Shown here in pieces: positions 8,130 to 15,959 of a DNA stretch of 64,000 bases. The stretch is from Nitrosomonas sp. JL21 (lineage in GTDB: Bacteria; Pseudomonadota; Gammaproteobacteria; Burkholderiales; Nitrosomonadaceae): positions 124,001 to 188,000 of the forward strand of contig NZ_QRCB01000009.1 in assembly GCF_009833095.1 (NCBI RefSeq). The letters run 5' to 3'. The notes beneath the pieces were generated by a model. It was not told the DNA's origin, made no database searches, and worked only from the letters and a program-made list of their open reading frames with translations. The first letter of the stretch is position 1, and every line of letters starts with the position of its first letter. A program made the translations under genes and the position numbers.

Positions 8130-8974
8130 GATGTATTTTAAAATCAGTTAGTTAGGACAATTTTTACAAGTTGTCCCTCATAAAAACCCGCATTAAAATA
8201 TTCGTATTTAAAGATTCTTTATTAGTATTTAATAATAAGTTTACTCTTTACCCAAATTATTAAAACCCGCCTGCAAGTTCACAATGGTTTCGATTTTGTA
8301 GCACAGCATGTCATGGCTGCATTTGTTCATGTTGGAAGCTTTTTAATAAAACAGGGTATCAGGGTATCACGGGGACATAATTCTCAACCTTTTATTTATT
8401 CCTATTTCATTTTTATTCTCTATTTTTCTTTTTTTAAAGTCTTTACTTTTCTAATACCCCTTCTACCCCCTTTAAAGGAAAGAGTAATAATAATAAGGAG
8501 TTAGACGGGGTACTAAGAATTATCCTAATACCCCCACTGATATTTCAGATTGTTTAAAATCAATAACTTATTGATACACCCTACTATACAAATCAATTAG
8601 TTACAAATTACCGATTATCTTACAACGTAATCTCATAGTCCCAACCCAACAAACAAAATAACTCAATGATTATAAATGAGAATGGCCCGTGTTTCGGGCC
8701 ATGATGAGTATTACTTAATGCGTTTAAACGGGGCAATTTCTCTAAACTTGTGCGGACATCAACAAGGCTCTGAAGTGTTTGGTCAGGCGGTGGACTGATC
8801 TATACTCTATGTGTTACTAATAGTAATAATTTATGTAGAAGTTAATTAAATTAAATCATAATGTTGTGACATAGAATATCCTATAAATTTTATTGAAAGA
8901 ATAATTGCTTTCATACAATTGCCGAATCCAGCTATTCAAAAAACTATGAATCAATTATTTTCTAAAAAATAAAA
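8130..8974. other. AT-rich stretch without a supported gene
   Basis: About 845 bases hold no reading frame that I would defend. The sequence is AT-rich and low in coding signal. The one visible structure is the hairpin at 8682-8702. It is probably degraded DNA at the left side of element 2. Confidence 0.6.
8682..8702 (+). terminator. GC-rich hairpin
   Basis: ATGGCCCG (8682-8689) pairs perfectly with CGGGCCAT (8695-8702) around a 5-base loop. No T-run follows. Short GGCCCG hairpins of this kind often separate phage transcription units. It lies in otherwise featureless sequence. Confidence 0.45.
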
Positions 8975-9478
8975 ATGTACGAATCATTGCCACCTACCCC
9001 TTGTAGAGGGTTGTTTTTTAGTTCAGTAATAATCATATTCTCTATGGGTCAAGTTATATCATTGATATTTGCCTATTTCTTTGCATTCGAAATAAGTGCC
9101 GCTATGAGAGAACATGGTAATTTAGTCGATATTGAAACAAATAGGCGCTTTACCTTAGTACATTTGGTTATGATTTTATTAATTAGTACATTTGAAAGCG
9201 TAACGGCACTTGCGGGTCTTTATGGAATTTGGCACTGGAAAAAATGGGGAGTCTATATAGTTGTATTTATGGGAGTTTATTACATTATCTTTGCATTAAT
9301 AGACGGTGCCTCACCAAATGAATTAAGATTAGGGTTAGGATTGATGGATTACACTAGTAGCTATTTTTTTACTTTAGGGCCATATAGAATAGATTTGCCG
9401 CCTGGAATACTAGGCTACATTTTGCTAGTGTATGGAGTTTATAGAGCTATAAAGAGAAGGTGGGAATGGTTTCAATAA
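8975..9478 (+). CDS. Hypothetical integral membrane protein
   Basis: The 167 residues contain about four hydrophobic segments: near 14-38, 62-83, 91-108 and 143-160. The short charged ends include a basic C-terminus (RAIKRRWEW). No family is recognised. The gene is AT-rich, stands alone in element 2 and has a poor ribosome-binding site. The regular membrane pattern over the whole length argues that it is real. Confidence 0.55.
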   Translation: MYESLPPTPCRGLFFSSVIIIFSMGQVISLIFAYFFAFEISAAMREHGNLVDIETNRRFTLVHLVMILLISTFESVTALAGLYGIWHWKKWGVYIVVFMGVYYIIFALIDGASPNELRLGLGLMDYTSSYFFTLGPYRIDLPPGILGYILLVYGVYRAIKRRWEWFQ

Positions 9479-9593
9479 AATTACTTAGCAAATTTTGAAA
9501 AAAAAAGGCTTTGACGCTTTCTCGTCGTTATATTTCTTAGGGCGTGCCATCTTTCAATTAAAACACCCTACAGCCCCATTATTCCTGCCTACG

Positions 9594-9767
9594 CTACCCT
9601 CTGCCCTTAATATCAAAAAATAAGCTTTCCCATGAGGTTTTAAATGAGCCGCGTTTTGCCATACGAGCACTGAAACCAGCAGCTCCAAGTTTTTGGCTGC
9701 GGTATTTGCGGCGCTTGCGTTTTGGAGCTTCAGTGCTGGGCTGTTCTTTATCATCTGGCTTACACAT
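9594..9767 (-). CDS. Small basic phage-type protein, 57 residues
   Basis: This short frame starts MCKPDDKEQP and continues with a strongly basic segment (APKRKRRKYRSQKLG), ending in LFFDIKGRG. Its ATG overlaps the last codons of the leftward gene at 9760-9990, so translation is probably coupled. The composition (charged tail, then a compact aromatic end) looks coding. The alternative frame at 9554-9754 is low-complexity and rejected. The function is unknown. Confidence 0.5.
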   Translation of the reverse strand: MCKPDDKEQPSTEAPKRKRRKYRSQKLGAAGFSARMAKRGSFKTSWESLFFDIKGRG

Positions 9768-9990
9768 TTCTCATTAACCCTTGAGCCCGACCAATTGCTA
9801 AGAGCGCGTCATCACGTGAAAATCCGTTGCGTTTAAACGTGGCTGCGCAAGCTTCTAAATCTGTTGCTGATGGCTCGGCCCCTAATCCTGTCAGCCATGC
9901 GATAGCATAGAGGGTTTTTGGGCATTTGGGCTTGCTTCGCCAATCTTCTATTATTTGGCTGCCTGCATAGTAATACGTGGCCCACGTCAA
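9760..9990 (-). CDS. Hypothetical protein of element 2
   Basis: The 76 residues include TLYAIAWLTGLGAEPSATDLEACAATFKRNGF (split here only by position) and end RAQGLMRNV. The marked start is TTG. The frame is open for about 16 codons further upstream without an ATG or GTG, so the 5' end may be lost. It faces the divergent gene at 10062. The family is not recognised. Coupling with the 57-residue frame downstream supports a two-gene unit. Confidence 0.45.
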   Translation of the reverse strand: MTWATYYYAGSQIIEDWRSKPKCPKTLYAIAWLTGLGAEPSATDLEACAATFKRNGFSRDDALLAIGRAQGLMRNV

Positions 9991-10061
9991 GCAAACAAGG
10001 CCACGGCCTAGGCGCGGGATCCCTTCCTGTTACTGGAATTGATTAATAAAGGTGCTATCCA

Positions 10062-10334
10062 GTGACGAGGAAAAAGGCAGCAAAACAATCAGAAGTTGTT
10101 GAAGGCGAATTGATACCGGCTGAACCCACCTCCCGTCAAATCAAACTGGTAACCGTCATGGATTGCAAGCGGGAAATGGCCAGAGTCTATAGAGATTCAC
10201 GCCAAGGCAGAATAGATATTCAAGACGGCACGCGGCTAGTTTACATGCTGGCACAGGTAGGAAAATTAATTGAAGTAAGTGAGCTTGAAAAACGAATTGA
10301 AGCACTTGAGAAGGAACAACATGAAAGCACTTAG
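10062..10334 (+). CDS. Small phage-type protein
   Basis: This 90-residue protein starts with GTG and has AAAGG 9 bases before it. The N-terminus is basic (MTRKKAAKQ), the middle has CKREMARVYRDSRQGRIDI followed by GTRLVYMLAQVGKL, and the end is a predicted coiled coil (ELEKRIEALEKEQ). Proteins of this layout sit next to phage packaging genes, but the function is not known to me. The stop overlaps the next gene's start by 14 bases. Confidence 0.6.
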   Translation: MTRKKAAKQSEVVEGELIPAEPTSRQIKLVTVMDCKREMARVYRDSRQGRIDIQDGTRLVYMLAQVGKLIEVSELEKRIEALEKEQHEST

Positions 10335-10512
10335 GAAAAGAATTGACGCTATTGAACAACGAAGCCGCCCAAGCCCATATCCTGAAGGCTGGCCGGTATT
10401 GGTGTCTGATGAATACACTGACGAGCAAATTGAAGCGCTTAAGATTGAAATCGGGCGGGTTGATATTTATCGAGAGAATGACCCGGCATGGGTAGAAATG
10501 TTTATAGGATGA
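10321..10512 (+). CDS. Tiny phage-type protein with RIDAIE N-terminus, first of a series
   Basis: The 63-residue protein begins MKALRKRIDAIEQRSRP and ends AWVEMFIG. The ATG at 10321 has AAGGA upstream and lies inside the end of the preceding gene. A longer reading from 10279 is possible but has no better signal. The start motif K-x-x-R-I-x-A-I-E recurs in the next three small genes. The function is unknown. Confidence 0.6.
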   Translation: MKALRKRIDAIEQRSRPSPYPEGWPVLVSDEYTDEQIEALKIEIGRVDIYRENDPAWVEMFIG

Positions 10513-10516
10513 ACCA

Positions 10517-10696
10517 GTGGATAAAGACAAAATGAAGAAATCTTTTCTTAATCGTATCGAAGCAATTGAATCACGGCGGATAAATAGACAGGTCAATGAG
10601 CCGATTACCTTTTTTGACGAAGAATGCGGCATGACAATGCAGGTCATTGGAAATGGGCTTGTTGTGCCGTTACCGATCGACGATGAGAAAGAATGA
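10517..10696 (+). CDS. Tiny phage-type protein with RIEAIE N-terminus, second of the series
   Basis: This 59-residue frame starts at GTG 10517 with AGGA 7 bases upstream. An internal ATG at 10532 would give MKKSFLNRIEAIESRR. The remainder has EPITFFDEECG and a short beta-rich end (MQVIGNGLVVPLPID). It follows its neighbour by 4 bases. No family is recognised beyond the shared N-terminal motif. Confidence 0.5.
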   Translation: MDKDKMKKSFLNRIEAIESRRINRQVNEPITFFDEECGMTMQVIGNGLVVPLPIDDEKE

Positions 10697-10718
10697 GAAG
10701 CAATGGCAACAAATTATT

Positions 10719-10938
10719 ATGCGTAAAAATATCAAAACAAGAATCGAAGCACTAGAGGATAAAGTAACTTTTCGAAAGGGGGCCAACGCCGGGCCTAGTT
10801 TATATTTCCGGATTGCCTGATAGCAAAACTTTTGAAGAGGCCAAGGCAGAGTATAAGGAAAGGCATGGTTTCGATCTGCCAAATAATGCGCCAGTTCTCA
10901 AAATAGTTGCATACGATGGACGTAGACTTGGAACGTAA
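10719..10938 (+). pseudogene. Third gene of the small RIEALE series, frameshifted in a G run
   Basis: The ATG at 10719 opens MRKNIKTRIEALEDKVTFRKG, like its neighbours. A run of five Gs at 10778-10782 then shifts the frame. Removing one G joins the start to the downstream frame, GPTPGLVYISGLPDS through to DGRRLGT, with the stop at 10936-10938. That joined product of about 72 residues is continuous. Either the gene is broken or the base is a sequencing error. Confidence 0.6.
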
Positions 10939-10968
10939 GAAGCGTAAAAAATAGAGGATTAAGTTAAA

Positions 10969-11145
10969 GTGAAAAATTTTGAAGCACGAATCGCCAAACT
11001 TGAAACAAAGCATTCAAACCAGCTACTTGATGCTTTCTATGAGCTGGCGTGCAAGCTGGCCATAGAACAAAAATTACCAAAGCCTGACAAACCGAAAGAT
11101 TTGCCCATAGCCCTTAAACGATTGGCCGATTACTTGCCTGACTAA
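10969..11145 (+). CDS. Tiny phage-type protein with RIAKLE N-terminus, fourth of the series
   Basis: The 58-residue frame starts at GTG 10969 with AGAGGA about 10 bases upstream. It opens VKNFEARIAKLETKH, the same pattern as the three genes before it, then has FYELACKLAIEQKLPKPD and ends ALKRLADYLPD. The function is unknown. Confidence 0.5.
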   Translation: MKNFEARIAKLETKHSNQLLDAFYELACKLAIEQKLPKPDKPKDLPIALKRLADYLPD

Positions 11146-11162
11146 TGGCGATTTAATACGCG

Positions 11163-11393
11163 GTGCAGCGTGCAATGGTGGCTAGTAGGTTGGCTAAACT
11201 TGAGGTCGGCACAAATCAGCATGTGGAAATTTCCACACCCTCTCAAGCAAAAGCTGCAGAAATGCTGAATGTGTCTCGTGAATCGGTAATATCTGCCCGT
11301 AAAGTCATAGATCAAGGCTCAGTAGAGCTTATTAAAAAAGTTGACGCTGGAAAAATAGCCGTAAGCACTACCGCAAAAAAACAGAATTGCTAA
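11163..11393 (+). pseudogene. Internal fragment of a ParB-like / phage DNA-binding protein
   Basis: The frame encodes QRAMVASRLAKLEVG, then AKAAEMLNVSRESVISARKV and DAGKIAVSTTAKKQN before the stop. This is the helix-turn-helix core of ParB-like proteins, which normally have a nuclease/partition N-terminal domain and a longer C-terminus. Both are missing here. A similar but worse-preserved fragment lies at 7629-7835 in element 1. It is probably a non-functional remnant. Confidence 0.6.
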
Positions 11394-11504
11394 AAGAAGG
11401 GAGTCGCTTGTGTTTAAGTACCTGGTCATTGAAATTCTACTCAAGAAGCCGATATAAGTTTTTTAAGCAGAATTTTGTATAATCCGCGATCAAAGCCGGT
11501 TGTG

Positions 11505-11534
11505 TTGACTAACATTGAAAAGAGCAAGTACTAT
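11505..11534 (+). promoter_or_regulatory. Candidate promoter for the ImmA/IrrE gene
   Basis: TTGACT (11505-11510) and TACTAT (11529-11534) are spaced by 18 bases, a fair sigma-70 pair, about 43 bases before the start at 11577. Another TATAAT at 11478-11483 has no clear -35 box. Confidence 0.4.
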
Positions 11535-11576
11535 GCAAATTAGCATAAATTAACCCATAAATATAATTAACTAGCT

Positions 11577-12039
11577 ATGTCTACACAAGCAAAAGAAGTG
11601 CTTGAAAAATACTGGGATAAGGAAATACCGATAGATCTCATAAAGTTAGCCACTGCATTGGGCGCTGAGGTAAAAGCTGATCCAAATTTGGCTACAAGCG
11701 GAGAATTTAACTGCACTAATGATGGCCCTTTAATTCAGTACAATAATACGGAATCAAAGGTGCGTCAGAGGTTCACTATAGCTCATGAAATTGGACATTA
11801 CGTTCTTGGGCATGGCGGTGCATATAGAGATAGCCCTAATGAATTTTCTTTAGCTAATCATGATCCCTTGGAAATTGCGGCCAATCGATTTGCTGCAGAA
11901 TTGTTAATGCCTGAAGAGGTACTGAGTCTTTTGATTTTCAAGAAAGGTATAAAAAGATATAGCTGAGCTTTCAAATAAGTTGTAAGTTTCTCAGATTGCT
12001 ATGCAATATCGTTTAAAAAATCTTGGATTGATAAGTTGA
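11577..12039 (+). pseudogene. ImmA/IrrE-family metallopeptidase, C-terminus broken
   Basis: The first 129 residues read as an ImmA/IrrE peptidase with zinc motif H70-E-I-G-H74 and the usual EIAANRFAAELLMP helix carrying Glu99. Such enzymes cleave a repressor to switch on mobile-element genes. The frame ends at 11966 after a run of five As. One base less would restore a tail reading DIAELSNKL and VSQIAMQYRLKNLGL to 12039, but that tail also contains a TAA at 11983. Two lesions make it a pseudogene, although the catalytic part may still be made. No Xre-type partner is adjacent. Confidence 0.7.
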
Positions 12040-12117
12040 AAGAATTGGTCGACATACTGAGGAAGTCTGTTGACAACAAAAATAATTAAAATAGGCATAA
12101 GATTTTTTAAAAACACA

Positions 12118-12212
12118 GGGGTACTTTTCAAAAAACGGGTAAATTAAAAAAACACAAAAATGTAGATCCTCATGTTTATTAGCTTTCATGGAATAATATG
12201 AACCCCATCCTC
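12118..12212 (+). repeat. Right-end repeat, copy 2, with shortened attachment core
   Basis: This is the second copy of the sequence at 8018-8123, about 11 bases shorter, ending in GAACCCCATCCTC at 12200-12212. The tRNA-like CCGCCA part is missing after it. It marks the outer boundary of the island with the chromosome. Confidence 0.75.
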
Positions 12213-12563
12213 ACAAAAAGCCCTTATTCATCATAAAAATATTAACTTAAAAAATCAAACCACCCGGGTTCAGGAGTTTACAATAGAGTGAGCAAATATC
12301 TTTCTCAAATGATGAGTTATCAACAATTAAGAATATGACTCATATCCTCTCGATAATTTCATCAGTATCATTCCACGAGCGGCTATTTGACTAAAGAAAT
12401 ACCGTTACGTATATTGAAGTACCGTCATTCATTGAAATTATTTCTCTGTGCAACAATGGATGGAACATAATGTAGCGAATATTATTCCTGCATGCATGTA
12501 CACTGCCCAGCATGCGAGTAATTCAGCGACAGCTCACTATCCTTACCGAACTTTTTTTACCTG
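12213..12563. other. Intergenic stretch between island and glycosyltransferase
   Basis: About 350 bases hold no supported gene. AT content is high near the island and falls toward the glycosyltransferase gene. No convincing promoter or terminator was found. Confidence 0.5.
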
Positions 12564-13508
12564 ATGCGACAGTCTAACGGACATATTCCTGCCGGCAGGA
12601 TCAACCAACCGCTGGTTAGCGTCGTGATTCCTGCCTATAATCATGAGCGATATATTGGTGCGGCAGTCGACAGTGTGCTGCAGCAAACCCTATCCGATCT
12701 TGAACTGATCGTCATCGATGACGGTTCAACCGATAAAACGGGGGAGATTGTCAGAGCCTATGACGATCCAAGACTTTATTATCATTATCAAGAAAATCAG
12801 GATGCCTATAACGCGCTCAACAAAGGCTTATCACTCACCAACGGCAAATATATCGCTATTCTTAATTCGGATGACGTATTTTCGTTAAACCGCCTGGAGC
12901 GTCTGGCGAATTTTTCTCAAGAAAAGGGCGCAGCCTGTATTTTCACCGATGTGGTGCCGATCTCTGCTGACGGTGCGGAATTGACTGATCCCCATTTCAT
13001 CTGGAATGTCTGGCATCAGAAAAATCGTAACTGGTACTTCAATTGCAAGGATCTCTATCGAGGTTTTCTAAAAGGTAATTTTATGGTCAGCACCTCCAAC
13101 CTATTCATGACAGCAGAAGCGATGAAAACGGTTGGCAATTTTAGCTCGCTCAGGTATTTACATGATTATGATTATATTTTCCGAATGATACTGGCATTCC
13201 CACAGGGCGTTCACTATCTGGATCATGAAAAGCTGCTGTATTACCGCATCCATTCCGCCAATACCTTGAGCGAAGCCGCTGTCATCGGCAGAGTACAGGA
13301 TCAGAAATTAATTACTCAATACATGATGGCGAGAATTCCGGACAGTTACCGCGACGATGTCCGCACGGGAGCTGAGCGATTGATCGAATTAGGAAATGAG
13401 CTCCATGATGTCAAAAAAGCGCTTGAACCACAGAAAGCTCAAGGCGTTCGTCCAGCGTTGAGAGAATTGCTCAGAAGCCTGAAGAACTGGATTGCTCGTA
13501 AATGTTGA
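12564..13508 (+). CDS. Family 2 glycosyltransferase
   Basis: The 314-residue protein has the GT-A fold signature: VSVVIPAYNHERYIGAAVDSV near residue 20, VIDDGSTDKT near 50, and a metal-binding N-S-D-D motif near residue 98. It would transfer an activated sugar, probably to a surface polysaccharide or lipid carrier, in the cytoplasm. The acceptor is unknown. A HAD-domain protein follows after about 30 bases, and a small membrane protein after that, suggesting a three-gene surface-glycan unit. Confidence 0.85.
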   Translation: MRQSNGHIPAGRINQPLVSVVIPAYNHERYIGAAVDSVLQQTLSDLELIVIDDGSTDKTGEIVRAYDDPRLYYHYQENQDAYNALNKGLSLTNGKYIAILNSDDVFSLNRLERLANFSQEKGAACIFTDVVPISADGAELTDPHFIWNVWHQKNRNWYFNCKDLYRGFLKGNFMVSTSNLFMTAEAMKTVGNFSSLRYLHDYDYIFRMILAFPQGVHYLDHEKLLYYRIHSANTLSEAAVIGRVQDQKLITQYMMARIPDSYRDDVRTGAERLIELGNELHDVKKALEPQKAQGVRPALRELLRSLKNWIARKC

Positions 13509-13539
13509 TCTCCTCGCCAGTTGAAGTGAGCTCCATACT

Positions 13540-15594
13540 ATGAAGCATTCGACGTATTATTCGCTGGCATCGCTGATCAAAGCCGGTAAAAAAAGAGCTA
13601 GAAAAAAAGAGATCATTTCTTTTGATCTTTTCGACACGCTGCTCATTCGCCGAATTCATGATCCCGACCTGGTGAAATTGCCGGTCGCGCGATATATCTC
13701 TGATCTTGCCAAGCAGCAAAACATTCATAAAGGATGGCAGAGTATCCAAAAAATGCGCGATGCCATCGAACGCGAACACCGGCAAGAGACTGCAAAAAAT
13801 TTTGAAGATCATGAAGCCTGCTATCCCTTATTCATGCAGGAGCTGCTTCAAAAGGTGTTCGGATCCGCTTTTGATGAATCGCTGCTGCAAAAAGTCACGA
13901 ATTATGAACTGGCGATGGAAAATTCCATGCTGGTTCCGAGACAGGCGCTGGTCGACTGGATGAAAGAGCTTTCTCTGGCGGATAAGCGGATTTTTGTCAT
14001 TTCCGATATTTATCTGCCGTCGAGTCATTTGCAAAAACTGCTGCAATATGCGGGTTTGGATCAGCATATCGAACAGGTTGTCTCATCTGCGGATACTTTT
14101 TTGGCCAAAGCTTCCGGAAAAGCCTATGCGTTGCTGGCACAAAAATTTTCACTGCCTTATGAAAGCTGGCTGCATATCGGTGACAATCCAATCGCAGATG
14201 GGGTTCGAGCTGCAGAGGCCGGGATCGATGCGCTAATCATTCATGACCCTCGTGAAGACCAGCGCAAAGCCATCATAAAACGTTATTTTCATTATAGTGA
14301 TCTCAAGCCGTTTTGGCGCGGCAGAGCATTGCAACAGTTAATGGCGCCACTGGAAGGAGAAAACCAGTCTGCCTCGGCACTCTACGCAGAAGGTTATAAT
14401 TTTATCGGCCCTTTGATTGGGATGTTCCTGCAGCAAATCAGGAGGATCTGCCGTGAAAAATCAATTACCAAGATTTTTTTTCTGTCGCGAGAAGGATGGA
14501 TTTTCAAGCAATATTGGGAAAAAACCCTGGCGACGCTTTATCCTGCTGGCGATCTTCCGCAAACGGAATACCTGTATGTCAGCAGAATAGCGCTGGCTGG
14601 CGCATCATGCGCATATCAGGGATTAACTCAAATCAATGCCGACATCGCACTTGTACCCGCAGGCAATCGCGATTTTCGCGATATCTGCCGAATCTTCAGC
14701 CTGTGCCCGGAAAAATTTACTTCGCATCTAGCTGCTTACGATTTAAAGGTGGATACCTGCCTGAGTCCGGCACATGAAGGGTTTCGAGCTGAACACAGAG
14801 AAAATTTGAATGCTTTGCTGAAAGATAAAAATTTCCAAGATGAAGTAAAAAGCCAAACTAGAGAGGCAAATGAGGCGATGCAACGCTATTTCACCGAAGC
14901 CGGCCTGTTTGAGCATGCCAACGTCGCTATCGTCGATATTGGCTGGATCGGCACTATTCAGCGGTTTCTGTTCGAAGCCATTGCCCACCGGGAAGATTGT
15001 CCTAATTGCTATGGCATGCTTTTTGGAGCAACCCGTACGATTGCATACCCGGAAACGAGTAAAAACCTCATTCAAGGCATCATGTTCGATCGGCGAAGCT
15101 TTGACCTGGCAGGAAGCACCCTGCTGTATGCACAGGATGTGTTCGAAGAGGCCTGCCGCGCTCCGCATCCGACGCTAATGGGCTATGCGTTGACCGACGA
15201 TGGGTACACGCTGGTGTTCCGCCAGACCGATGACGATAGCGGTCTGGCGGAACAAGAACAGGATCTGTATTTCGCTCCGTTGCAGCAAGGGATATTGGAT
15301 TCTGCTGAGCGGTTTGCCGCCGCTGCAGCCTTGTTGAATTTCACATTCGAAGATTGGAAACCTTGGATCAATTACCTCTTCTTAAGCAAACTCGCTTTTC
15401 CGCGCGCTACCGAGGTCGCCAATATTAAACACCGTCACCATCTCGATGATTTTCACGGCAACAACAAACCGTCTGCAAACCTTGGTAAGGATTTCATGCC
15501 CTTGTGGAGTCAAACGCAATCGCAACTCAGATACAATCCATTTTTGCGGTTGCGGTATTTTCTGAGTCATTTACGCAGGAAAATCAATGAATGA
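13540..15594 (+). CDS. HAD-superfamily hydrolase with long C-terminal domain
   Basis: The 684-residue protein begins with a HAD phosphatase core: nucleophile motif ISFDLFDTL (Asp29, Asp32), a FVISDIYLP motif II region, and IGDNPIADGVRAAEAGI as motif IV. The C-terminal 400 residues include FFLSREGWIFKQYW and VAIVDIGWIGTIQRF and belong to the same large predicted-hydrolase type that often accompanies glycosyltransferases. The substrate is unknown. The stop overlaps the next start (ATGA). Confidence 0.75.
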   Translation: MKHSTYYSLASLIKAGKKRARKKEIISFDLFDTLLIRRIHDPDLVKLPVARYISDLAKQQNIHKGWQSIQKMRDAIEREHRQETAKNFEDHEACYPLFMQELLQKVFGSAFDESLLQKVTNYELAMENSMLVPRQALVDWMKELSLADKRIFVISDIYLPSSHLQKLLQYAGLDQHIEQVVSSADTFLAKASGKAYALLAQKFSLPYESWLHIGDNPIADGVRAAEAGIDALIIHDPREDQRKAIIKRYFHYSDLKPFWRGRALQQLMAPLEGENQSASALYAEGYNFIGPLIGMFLQQIRRICREKSITKIFFLSREGWIFKQYWEKTLATLYPAGDLPQTEYLYVSRIALAGASCAYQGLTQINADIALVPAGNRDFRDICRIFSLCPEKFTSHLAAYDLKVDTCLSPAHEGFRAEHRENLNALLKDKNFQDEVKSQTREANEAMQRYFTEAGLFEHANVAIVDIGWIGTIQRFLFEAIAHREDCPNCYGMLFGATRTIAYPETSKNLIQGIMFDRRSFDLAGSTLLYAQDVFEEACRAPHPTLMGYALTDDGYTLVFRQTDDDSGLAEQEQDLYFAPLQQGILDSAERFAAAAALLNFTFEDWKPWINYLFLSKLAFPRATEVANIKHRHHLDDFHGNNKPSANLGKDFMPLWSQTQSQLRYNPFLRLRYFLSHLRRKINE

Positions 15595-15830
15595 GTAAAG
15601 TACTTAAAAAAAACTATGATTTACAGGGACTCGAAATTTTTCGCGTCGTCAAAATAGCATTGATAAGCAAAATTCTGCCCATTGGAAATTTCGCCACCGG
15701 TCCTGGCGTTCGATTTCTGATCATTCTCAGTCTATTGCATCACTTCGGGTATCCGATCTACCTATTGCTCGCTCGTTTCGGGCAGCGCGTCAATATACTG
15801 CGCCAGATCAGTGCTCGGCTGCGCCCATGA
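15591..15830 (+). CDS. Small hydrophobic protein coupled to the HAD gene
   Basis: This 79-residue frame overlaps the HAD gene stop by 4 bases (ATGA). It has a hydrophobic middle (FLIILSLLHHFGYPIYLLLARF) that could span the membrane, and a basic C-terminus. No family is recognised. The tight coupling is the main support. Confidence 0.5.
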   Translation: MSKVLKKNYDLQGLEIFRVVKIALISKILPIGNFATGPGVRFLIILSLLHHFGYPIYLLLARFGQRVNILRQISARLRP

Positions 15831-15959
15831 TATTTATCGCCCGAACCCACAAAAAAACACAACAAATGAACGACCGGTAATTCATTGTTTATTTGTTATG
15901 CACTGACTAAATGTGGCACACTTCGGGATAAACAAACTCATTATCGGTAAAATACATTC

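Larger units (their letters stand above)
8130..12212 (+). mobile_element. Integrated element 2 (remnant without integrase)
   Basis: This segment follows the first right-end core and finishes with a second copy of the same right-end repeat. It has no integrase. It carries a membrane protein, two small leftward genes, a run of tiny phage-like genes, a ParB-like fragment and a broken ImmA/IrrE peptidase. Three genes are frameshifted or truncated. This fits an older insertion at the same tRNA that decayed after element 1 arrived in tandem. Confidence 0.6.

Noticed and set aside
9554..9754. Leftward frame of 66 codons
   Set aside because: It is out of frame with the more convincing 57-codon gene that has coupled translation and coding-like composition.
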